From an uncultured SAR116 cluster alpha proteobacterium (GTDB lineage: Bacteria > Pseudomonadota > Alphaproteobacteria > Puniceispirillales > Marisalimonadaceae): DNA of 64,000 nucleotides. Shown piece after piece: positions 55,145 to 62,390 of this stretch (the first letter of the stretch is position 1; the number at the start of each line of letters is the position of its first letter). The stretch lies in assembly GCA_902530325.1 (NCBI GenBank), contig CACAAB010000002.1, forward strand, positions 24,528 to 88,527. The letters are read 5' to 3'. Under the pieces are notes generated by a model. That model saw only the letters and a list, made by a program, of their open reading frames with translations, searched no databases and had not been told where the DNA came from. A program made the position numbers and the translations under genes.

Positions 55145-56580
55145 TATTCATCTTTAGGATCAAGCCATTGATGCCCATCCAAAACCAAAATTTTATCTTC
55201 TGGGCCCATAGTACCAGTTCTATAGAGTTGAGTTTCTTGATTTTTTGCTATTTCTACAATTGGATCAATAAAATCCCAAGCAGCAAGCACTTCGTCAGAT
55301 CTCATAAAAAGTGTTTGATTACCTCTAACAACATCCATTAAAAGTCTTTCGTAAGCATCAGGTAATCTGTCATCAAAAGTATCACCAAAGGACAGATTGA
55401 GTTCTGAAGGAAAAAAGCGCATGCCACCTGGGCCAGGTGCTTTTGAGGTTAACTTCAGCTTAAGGCCTTCTTCGGGCTGTACTCTTATTATGAGTCTATT
55501 GGGCTCGTCATGAGCATCTGCTGTAAATTTGGAAAAAATATCATGTGGTTTGTTTTTAAAGGTAATAATTATTTCACTTGCTCTAGTAGATAATTTTTTA
55601 CCCGTTCTGATATAAAATGGAACTCCAGCCCATCTCCAATTATTAATTAAAACTTTTAGAGATACAAAAGTTTCTGTATTTGAATTTTCTCCTAATTCAT
55701 CTGAAAAACTTCTATATTGACCTGTCTGAATATCTTCTTCAGTTATTGGTTTGAGAGCTTTCAAAACCCGTAATTTTTCGTCTCTAAGTTGATCTGCTTC
55801 ATAAAATGAAGGCGGTTCCATAGCAATCAAACATACAAGTTGTAAGAGATGATTTTGTAACATGTCTCTTATTGCACCATATTCATTATAATAAGAAATT
55901 CTATCTTCAACACCAACTGTCTCAGAAACTGTAATTTGAACATTGTCTACATTTTTATTGTTCCATTGATTTTCAAAAAATGTGTTAGCAAACCTTAAAG
56001 CCATCAAATTTTGAACTGTTTCCTTACCTAAATAATGATCTATTCTATAAATTTGACTCTCTTTAAAAACGCTTGATATTTCATTGTTAATTTGTATAGC
56101 TGTTGCTTTATTTTTGCCAATTGGTTTTTCAATTACAAGCCTACTTTGAGGAACATTTAAACCAGAGTCTCTTATGAATCTACAACTATTACCAAATAAG
56201 CTAGACGCTATTGCTAAGTAAAATATTATGGGTCTATTTGGATCAAATTTTTCTTTTAAAATTTTAACCAATTCAAGATGACCATTACCAGAAATAACGT
56301 CTAGATCAACAAATTTTATAATATTTAAAAAATCATCCCAGATTTTTTCATTATCAATAACTTTTTTTATAGCTTCATCACATTTGAATTTTAATACTGA
56401 AAAAAAATCATCTTTAGATTTTATTTCTTTATCGCACAAAATTATATTTGAGTTTTCATCAATCTGCTTATCTAAAAATCTCCAAAATAAAGCTGGTAAT
56501 ATTTTATTTTTAGAGAGATTTCCTGTACCACCAACGATTATGAATTCACTTGGAACGATGTTAGATTTTTCTGGTATCAT
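55144..56580 (-). CDS. zwf: Glucose-6-phosphate 1-dehydrogenase
   Basis: 478 residues. The NADP-binding start is FIIVGGTGNLSKNKI, and the active-site block RIDHYLGKETVQNLMALRF is complete. The C-terminal PDAYERLLMDVVRGNQTLF segment is also conserved. It oxidises glucose 6-phosphate to 6-phosphogluconolactone and starts the Entner-Doudoroff route with pgl and edd. The first turn has GGTGNLS in place of the usual GASGDLA, a normal variant. It is divergent from the YihU-like gene over 126 bp. Confidence 0.95.
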   Translation of the reverse strand: MIPEKSNIVPSEFIIVGGTGNLSKNKILPALFWRFLDKQIDENSNIILCDKEIKSKDDFFSVLKFKCDEAIKKVIDNEKIWDDFLNIIKFVDLDVISGNGHLELVKILKEKFDPNRPIIFYLAIASSLFGNSCRFIRDSGLNVPQSRLVIEKPIGKNKATAIQINNEISSVFKESQIYRIDHYLGKETVQNLMALRFANTFFENQWNNKNVDNVQITVSETVGVEDRISYYNEYGAIRDMLQNHLLQLVCLIAMEPPSFYEADQLRDEKLRVLKALKPITEEDIQTGQYRSFSDELGENSNTETFVSLKVLINNWRWAGVPFYIRTGKKLSTRASEIIITFKNKPHDIFSKFTADAHDEPNRLIIRVQPEEGLKLKLTSKAPGPGGMRFFPSELNLSFGDTFDDRLPDAYERLLMDVVRGNQTLFMRSDEVLAAWDFIDPIVEIAKNQETQLYRTGTMGPEDKILVLDGHQWLDPKDE

Positions 56581-56706
56581 AATATCACTTTTGTTTATTT
56601 TAAAATAATTAATAAATACCTTAAATATTATAAATAATTGTAAATTAATGTTATTTAAGTTTAATGTTGATTAAATAATTAGCAATAAATTAGGGAGAAG
56701 CATTTT

Positions 56707-57615
56707 ATGAGTGAACCGATAGCTTTTATTGGTCTTGGCGCAATGGGAGGACCAATGGCTCTAAATATTATAAAAAAGGGAACAAATTTATCTGTTTATG
56801 ACATAGAAAAAGAAAAGATGCAGCCCCACATCAAGTCAGGAGCTGTTCCAGGAAATAGTATTAAAGATACTGTTGATGATGCAGAAATTATTGTAACAAT
56901 GTTGCCATCTACAGAAAATGTTAAATCCGTAATAACCGACCCTGATGGTGTTTTGTCATACATAAAGCCTGGATCGATTATATTAGATATGAGTACAATT
57001 GCACCAACAGGAACAGATGAAATATATGAAATATGCAAACAAAAAGAAATTGATTTTATAGATGCTCCAGTTGGCAGGTTAGTAAGTCACGCAATCTCTG
57101 GTGATTCTCTTTTTATGGTAGGATGTGATAACGAGGAAGCTTTTAAAAAAATTGAACCATTACTTAATGCAATGGGAACCACTATTATAAGATGTGGTAA
57201 AGTTGGGTCAGGAATAAGAGCAAAAGTTGTTAATAATTTTCAAATACTAAGTATTGCTCAAATAACTGCTGAAGCCCTTACACTTGCTCAAAAAATTGGT
57301 TTAGATTTAAATACATTTAAAGAAGTAAATGCTGGAACAACTGCTAATAATGGACAGTTCCATATTAATTTTTTATCAAAAGTACTTAAAAATGATATTG
57401 AACCAGGGTTTACAATTGATCTTGCTCACAAAGACATGGGGTTAGCAATTGAGACGGCAAATAGTTTTAGAGTTGGTTTACCAGTTGGTTCATCAGTCCA
57501 AGCAGTTTATGGTCAAGCAAGATCTGGTAAATTTGCTAAAAAAGATTTTAGCGCATTACTTGATTATGCTTGTGAACTTGCTGAAGTTGATCCACCAAGA
57601 ATTAAAAAAAGTTAA
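56707..57615 (+). CDS. YihU-like beta-hydroxyacid dehydrogenase (sulfolactaldehyde reductase type)
   Basis: 302 residues. FIGLGAMGGPMALN binds NAD(P); Lys173 in RAKVVNNF is the catalytic Lys. In ordinary family members the substrate loop reads DAPVSGG, but here it is DAPVGR (Arg124), as in E. coli YihU, where this Arg binds the sulfonate group of sulfolactaldehyde. Further YihU-like blocks are TIDLAHKDMGLAIE and the AVYGQARS region. The expected reaction is sulfolactaldehyde to or from 2,3-dihydroxypropane-1-sulfonate. Tartronate semialdehyde reductase is the alternative. GGGAGA precedes the ATG. A ComD/ComE-like operon is close by. Confidence 0.75.
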   Translation: MSEPIAFIGLGAMGGPMALNIIKKGTNLSVYDIEKEKMQPHIKSGAVPGNSIKDTVDDAEIIVTMLPSTENVKSVITDPDGVLSYIKPGSIILDMSTIAPTGTDEIYEICKQKEIDFIDAPVGRLVSHAISGDSLFMVGCDNEEAFKKIEPLLNAMGTTIIRCGKVGSGIRAKVVNNFQILSIAQITAEALTLAQKIGLDLNTFKEVNAGTTANNGQFHINFLSKVLKNDIEPGFTIDLAHKDMGLAIETANSFRVGLPVGSSVQAVYGQARSGKFAKKDFSALLDYACELAEVDPPRIKKS

Positions 57616-57632
57616 TTGTCTGTCTTTTAAAT

Positions 57633-58406
57633 CTATACTACAGGACACAAACCACCATCTAAATTTATAGCAGTTCCTGTAATATATGAACTTCTTTTAG
57701 AAGATAGAAATGCAACTAGGTTGGCGTAGTCAATTTCCTCACCAACCATACCCATAGGAACTTTTTTTGATAGTTCATTATAAAAGTCCTCAATACTTCC
57801 TGATCCAGCTCTACGTTCCCATTGAGCACTTTTAATTAGTCCAATACATATTGTGTTAACTCTTATTTGATCTTTTGCATATTGATTAGCAAGAGATTTT
57901 GTCAAGTTTATACCAGCAGCTCTAGTAACAGTAGTTGGTAATGATCCAGCGTTAGGGGCTTTTCCGCCTCCAATTGTTGCATTTATTATAACTCCACCAT
58001 TATTTGATTTCATATAAGGTATTGCTAGACGACACATTCTTATCGTAGACATTAATTTTAGATTTATATCATCTTCCCAGTTTTTATCAGTTACATCCTC
58101 AAAAAGTGCAGCTGCCGATGCCCCAGCATTGTTAACTAATACATCTATTTTTTTATATTTAGTAATAGTTCCTTCAACTAACTTTTTACAATCGTCTGGA
58201 TTGCTAACGTCTGCTTTTATCGGCAAAACCTCATTTCCTGTTTTTTCTGTAATTATTTTAGCTTTTTCATATAAATAATCTCCCCTTCTTCCACAAATAA
58301 CAACATGTGCTCCTTCAAATGATAATAATTCAGCTGATGCGTAACCCAAACCATCACTTCCACCAGTGATTAATATTACTTTATCTTTTAGGTCTAAATC
58401 GTACAT
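57633..58406 (-). CDS. SDR with non-canonical active site
   Basis: 257 residues with the SDR fold: ITGGSDGLGYASAE for NAD(P), VLVNNAGAS, and the ending GTAINLDGGLCPVV. The usual Tyr-X3-Lys motif is replaced; the aligned stretch is LPTTVTRAAGINLTKSL, that is Thr at the Tyr place and Arg at the Lys place. It may not be a normal oxidoreductase. It is last in the reverse operon comD-like, comE-like, Gfo/Idh, SDR. Whether another residue has taken over catalysis cannot be told from sequence. Confidence 0.82.
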   Translation of the reverse strand: MYDLDLKDKVILITGGSDGLGYASAELLSFEGAHVVICGRRGDYLYEKAKIITEKTGNEVLPIKADVSNPDDCKKLVEGTITKYKKIDVLVNNAGASAAALFEDVTDKNWEDDINLKLMSTIRMCRLAIPYMKSNNGGVIINATIGGGKAPNAGSLPTTVTRAAGINLTKSLANQYAKDQIRVNTICIGLIKSAQWERRAGSGSIEDFYNELSKKVPMGMVGEEIDYANLVAFLSSKRSSYITGTAINLDGGLCPVV

Positions 58407-58428
58407 GTTATTTCTCCAAATTTTATGA

Positions 58429-59472
58429 TCATATCTTAATTATACTACTTAATTTAGCTGACTCAAGAATTGAAAGTGCTACCCTAAGTGTTCTTTTCGC
58501 GTCAGAAGCATTTGTAATGGGGTCCACTTTTTTATTAATCACATCAATGAAATGGTTGATTTGGGAAATGTAAGGATCGACTTCATCTAAATCATAATTA
58601 AAGCTCTCTAACTCACTTTTCCAATTATCTCCTTCATTTTTGTAACTCCAGAGCTTAAGATTGGGAAATTCTAATGAGCCTTGTGTGCCAACTATTCTTA
58701 GATTATTTTCTTTTAGATGAGGTAAATTTATATTTTCGCCCGTCCCAGTCTCCCAAGACCAAGGAGATGTACCACTATCGCTTATTAAAAAATTACCTAT
58801 AAGCCCTTGTTCAAATCTCAAATTTGCAGAAATAATATCTTCTTTTTCAAAATTATTTATATTATTTGATGAGAATGCCGAAACCTCTGTAATTTCTCCA
58901 AATATAAATCTTAGATAATCAATGTCATGAATAAGATTAGTTATTACTGGACCAGCACTAATTTCTTTTCTCCATTCAGGTAAAAAATATTCTTCATCTT
59001 TTCTTAGCGCCCAAATACCAGATAGCCCAACAACTTTTCCAATTATTTTTTCATGAATAATTTCTTTTGTTTTTAATACTATTGGATTAAATCGTCTTTG
59101 ATGACCAACTAAAACTGAACAATTATTAAGTTGTGCAATCTTCTCAATTTGATCAGCTTCAGATGATGTGGCTGAAATAGGTTTTTCAATCAAAACGTCT
59201 AATCCTAAATTCAATGCTGATATTGCATTTTCATGGTGCAAAATAGTAGGAGTAGAGATAATTACACCATCAACTTTAGTAGATTTTTTTAATTCATCAA
59301 GATCATCAAATAATGATATTTTATTATCATTACAAAATGATCTTGCTTCCTCACTTAAATCAACTACTCCACATAGGTTTAAATTTTCTATTGTATTGAT
59401 AGCCATTAAATGGCGTTTACCAATAGTTCCTATGCCCATAATGGCAAGATTAATCATTTGATTATTTTGCAT
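58429..59472 (-). CDS. Gfo/Idh/MocA family oxidoreductase
   Basis: 347 residues. The Rossmann motif is LAIMGIGTIGKRHLMAI; DVLIEKPIS holds the family Glu-Lys-Pro with the catalytic Lys, and WALRKDEEYFLPEWR with NLIHDIDYLRFIFG are C-terminal domain marks (His-Asp-x-Asp). Members oxidise sugars, inositols and related polyols with NAD(P). Its start codon overlaps the stop of the ComE-like gene (TAATG), so translation is coupled. Substrate unknown; a link with a decarboxylase is unusual. Confidence 0.87.
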   Translation of the reverse strand: MQNNQMINLAIMGIGTIGKRHLMAINTIENLNLCGVVDLSEEARSFCNDNKISLFDDLDELKKSTKVDGVIISTPTILHHENAISALNLGLDVLIEKPISATSSEADQIEKIAQLNNCSVLVGHQRRFNPIVLKTKEIIHEKIIGKVVGLSGIWALRKDEEYFLPEWRKEISAGPVITNLIHDIDYLRFIFGEITEVSAFSSNNINNFEKEDIISANLRFEQGLIGNFLISDSGTSPWSWETGTGENINLPHLKENNLRIVGTQGSLEFPNLKLWSYKNEGDNWKSELESFNYDLDEVDPYISQINHFIDVINKKVDPITNASDAKRTLRVALSILESAKLSSIIKI

Positions 59473-60041
59473 TATGATTTAAGAGTACTCATAAATCTAT
59501 TTATTGAAACCGATCCATCAAATGAATGTGGGAAAACCAAAGGTGTTGCCTTTGCTTGACATTTCGCAACAACAAGTGAAGGACCTTCTTCTTCATAAAT
59601 AGTTTTTATTATCCTGTCATAGTCTTTTTCACTATGTATTGTGAAAGAGTTAGCAATTCCAGAACCTTTAGCCACAATTTCAAGATCTGTTTTTCCAGCT
59701 GTTGCAGTAGGTTGACTTCCTGTTTCAACATAAGATTCATTATCCATAACCATTATAGTAAGGTTAGTAACTGGATGATTTGCTACTGTAGCAATTGAGC
59801 CAAGGCTCATTAAAGCATCTCCGTCTCCGGTAAACAAAAGAATTCTTAAATCCGGTTGAGCCATAGCTAACCCTAACGCAAAAGGTATTGCTTGCCCCAT
59901 TGCTCCAATAAAACCAAAATTTGCTTTATCATCACCGCCTGACATTAAATCCCATGTTGAAGTTCCAAGGCCACTTACAACTCTGAGGTTTGTTTGTCTG
60001 TTTTTTAAAATTTTTTGAACAAAGGGTCTTCTTTCAATCAT
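59472..60041 (-). CDS. TPP-dependent decarboxylase, TPP-binding half (sulfopyruvate decarboxylase beta/ComE-like)
   Basis: 189 residues. The thiamine diphosphate motif is complete: GDGDALMSLGSIATVANHP (Gly72-Asp-Gly) to Asn101 in VMDNESYVETG. The size and the split from the pyrimidine-binding half are as in ComE. The relatives are sulfopyruvate and phosphonopyruvate decarboxylases. It starts 5 bp after its partner and ends coupled to the Gfo/Idh gene. In the usual sulfonate route the product sulfoacetaldehyde is taken by Xsc, which is not in the window. Confidence 0.83.
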   Translation of the reverse strand: MIERRPFVQKILKNRQTNLRVVSGLGTSTWDLMSGGDDKANFGFIGAMGQAIPFALGLAMAQPDLRILLFTGDGDALMSLGSIATVANHPVTNLTIMVMDNESYVETGSQPTATAGKTDLEIVAKGSGIANSFTIHSEKDYDRIIKTIYEEEGPSLVVAKCQAKATPLVFPHSFDGSVSINRFMSTLKS

Positions 60042-60046
60042 GATAT

Positions 60047-60574
60047 TTATCCATTTTTAAATTGTTTTGCGCCGATCATTTTTTGAGATAATAAAACTGC
60101 TGCAGAACGATTGGTATTAAATGCAAATCTTGCAGCAGCATCTACTGTTGACCCGACTTCTTCTTTATAATCAGCTCTAAAAACTTTGACGTCCATTGCT
60201 TCCAAAACTTTTGGGGTTCCTAATCCCATGGGAACTTGCCATGGTACGAATTCTCCCCATTCACCTCTCATAGAAACTAAAGTTAAGAATGGGATTCTAC
60301 AAATATTTGGTAAAGCAAGGGCATTTATACAATTTCCTACACCACTAGATTGCATTAGCAGTGCGCTTTTTCTACCTCCAGCAAATGCGCCACAAGATAT
60401 ACCAACTCCATCTTGTTCAGTTGTAAGAGTTACAACTTCAATTTCATTATCTTTTTCACAGAGATTTATTAAAGGTGTATGTCCGGCATCAGGAACATGA
60501 GAAACCATTGTAATATCTAATTCTTTGAAAACTTTGTAAATATCATTACGCCAGTCTTTAATCGCACCCTCCAT
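60047..60574 (-). CDS. TPP-dependent decarboxylase, pyrimidine-binding half (sulfopyruvate decarboxylase alpha/ComD-like)
   Basis: 175 residues. TTEQDGVGISCGAF contains the cofactor-activating Glu53; LLMQSSGVGNCINALALPN and RGEWGEFVPWQVPMG are close to ComD and phosphonopyruvate decarboxylase N-terminal halves. Together with the next gene it would form an alpha/beta enzyme for a 2-oxo acid bearing a sulfonate, phosphonate or similar group. ATG 60574 has no upstream ribosome site; a GGAGG lies inside codons 1-3, so the transcript could be leaderless. It is first in the operon and divergent from an SDR gene. Confidence 0.83.
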   Translation of the reverse strand: MEGAIKDWRNDIYKVFKELDITMVSHVPDAGHTPLINLCEKDNEIEVVTLTTEQDGVGISCGAFAGGRKSALLMQSSGVGNCINALALPNICRIPFLTLVSMRGEWGEFVPWQVPMGLGTPKVLEAMDVKVFRADYKEEVGSTVDAAARFAFNTNRSAAVLLSQKMIGAKQFKNG

Positions 60575-60729
60575 AGTTTAATCCGTTTGTTTGTAATGAG
60601 AATAATGTTAAATTGTAATTAAAAAAATTCAAGTTTATACATTAGTGTAGTATGTAAAATTATGTAACTATTTTTTCGTAGAATTTTTAGAAATCGTTTT
60701 AACAATTTACTTATAGGGAATAATTTTAA
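60575..60729. promoter_or_regulatory. Divergent promoter region between comD-like and SDR genes
   Basis: This 155-bp gap carries both promoters. It contains the inverted repeat TACAT-N9-ATGTA (60638-60642 with 60652-60656) and a direct repeat TATGTAA at 60651-60657 and 60661-60667, spaced 10 bp. These could be a regulator site for the divergon; no regulator gene is adjacent. AT-rich background makes this tentative. Confidence 0.3.
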
Positions 60730-61476
60730 ATGACAGAAAATATAGGAAAAGTTGCTATAATCACTGGTGCTGCTAAAAATATTGGCAGAGCAACTTGTGA
60801 TAGTCTTTCGAAGTTAGGCTTTAATGTTTTAGTTCACGCAAACTCTGACAAAGAGGGTGCTATGGAAACACTAGAAATTGTAAAAAAAAATGGAGTTAAT
60901 GCTGACATTTTCATTGGTGACTTAACGAACGAAGATACATCACGTCATCTTGTGGATGCTGGATCAAAATTAGGTAATGTTTCAATTTTAGTAAATAATG
61001 CATCACAAAGAGAGTTCAATAAATTTGACGATATGTCATTCGATCAATGGAGATTTGTATTATCTATTAATCTAGATACATTATTTCATACGTGTAAGGC
61101 AGTAATTCCAGAAATGAAAAAAAATAATTGGGGAAGAATTGTAAATCTTGGAGGATTGTCAGCACATATCAGTGCAATAGGAAGAGCCCATGTTATAACA
61201 TCAAAGTCAGCAGTAGTTGGTTTTTCAAGAGCTTTAGCAATGGAATATGCTGAGGTAGGTATTACTGTTAATACAGTTGTGCCAGGGTTGATTGATACCG
61301 TTAGAGGTGCTTCTGCAGGAAGAAGCCTTGTACATCCATCTCATTCAAATCCTCCTATCGGAAGAAAAGGTTATCCTGTTGAAGTAGCTACTATGATTTC
61401 TAATTTATGTGGTCCTAATTCTGATTTTATAACTGGACAAACAATTCATGTGAATGGTGGAAGTTATTTTCCGTAA
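60730..61476 (+). CDS. SDR lacking the catalytic Tyr
   Basis: 248 residues. ITGAAKNIGRATC binds NAD(P), VNNASQREF follows, and the ending is TGQTIHVNGGSYFP. Where Tyr-X3-Lys is expected the sequence is RAHVITSKSAVVGF: the Lys is kept, the Tyr position is Val with His one residue before it. This is a recognised atypical SDR branch (RAHVxTxK), but its chemistry is not known to me. It is divergent from the ComD-like operon, with a DMT exporter gene 11 bp downstream. Confidence 0.82.
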   Translation: MTENIGKVAIITGAAKNIGRATCDSLSKLGFNVLVHANSDKEGAMETLEIVKKNGVNADIFIGDLTNEDTSRHLVDAGSKLGNVSILVNNASQREFNKFDDMSFDQWRFVLSINLDTLFHTCKAVIPEMKKNNWGRIVNLGGLSAHISAIGRAHVITSKSAVVGFSRALAMEYAEVGITVNTVVPGLIDTVRGASAGRSLVHPSHSNPPIGRKGYPVEVATMISNLCGPNSDFITGQTIHVNGGSYFP

Positions 61477-61487
61477 AATATTAAACA

Positions 61488-62390
61488 ATGAATAATATAA
61501 AAAATAGACCAGTTGATTTTCTAGCTGCATCTTTTTTAATAATATTTTCAATTTTATTGGGCTTAAACCAAGTTATGGTTAAGTTAGTTAACGAAGGTAT
61601 GCATCCAGTTTTTCAAGTAGCCTTACGATCCACTTTTGCAATCTTTCCAATTTTAATTTATTGTTACATATTAAAAAAGAAAATTATCATTAACAACGGT
61701 AGTTTAATACCTGGCATTATTGCAGGGATATTATTTGCAATAGAGTTTATTTTTTTGTTCACAGCCTTAGACTACTCAACAGTCACACGTGTATCATTAA
61801 TTTTTTATACAATGCCTGTGTGGCTTACTTTAGCTGCACATTTTTTGATAGAAAATGATAAACTCAATTTAAACAAAATATTAGGTTTAATAATTGCATT
61901 AGTAGGATTATTTCTAGCTGTCTATGAACCAACTACTGGTTATGATACATCACAATTCTATGGAGATGCATATTCATTATTGGCAAGTCTATGCTGGGCA
62001 ACAATAGCGATAATGCTGAAAACCACGCGTCTTTCAAACGCGACACCTGAAACACAACTATTATATCAACTAGTTGTTTCTGGGATTATTTTATTACCTT
62101 TATCAATGCAGTTAAATGATTACGTTAGAAATATCAATCTAGATTTAATATTAATTTTTTCTTTTCAAGTAATTGTAATTATGTGTATGGGGTTTATTGG
62201 ATGGTTATGGATAATGTCAAGATACTCTGCAAGTAGCACTAGTTCGTTTGCATTTTTAACACCAATATTTGGCGTGTTATTTGGGTGGCTAATTATGGAT
62301 GATCCAATAAATGATCAAATTTACTTATCTTTATTTTTTACTTGTCTTGGTATCTATCTAATAAATAAAAGGGGGTCAAAATCAATCTGA
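61488..62390 (+). CDS. EamA-type DMT transporter
   Basis: 300 residues, ten hydrophobic segments in two EamA repeats. LGLNQVMVKLVNEGMHPVFQVALRS and the second-half SASSTSSFAFLTPIFGVLFGW are typical. An inner-membrane carrier, often an exporter. It follows the atypical SDR by 11 bp and may move a compound of the adjacent decarboxylase route. The 3' end overlaps the convergent helicase gene by 9 bp. Confidence 0.87.
   Translation: MNNIKNRPVDFLAASFLIIFSILLGLNQVMVKLVNEGMHPVFQVALRSTFAIFPILIYCYILKKKIIINNGSLIPGIIAGILFAIEFIFLFTALDYSTVTRVSLIFYTMPVWLTLAAHFLIENDKLNLNKILGLIIALVGLFLAVYEPTTGYDTSQFYGDAYSLLASLCWATIAIMLKTTRLSNATPETQLLYQLVVSGIILLPLSMQLNDYVRNINLDLILIFSFQVIVIMCMGFIGWLWIMSRYSASSTSSFAFLTPIFGVLFGWLIMDDPINDQIYLSLFFTCLGIYLINKRGSKSI

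Noticed and set aside
52714..56580. Sulfo-Entner-Doudoroff cluster for sulfoquinovose, because of the nearby YihU-like gene
   Set aside because: Zwf, Pgl and Edd here look like the ordinary phosphorylated-sugar enzymes; no sulfoquinovosidase, SDR-type SQ dehydrogenase operon or SQ transporter is present.
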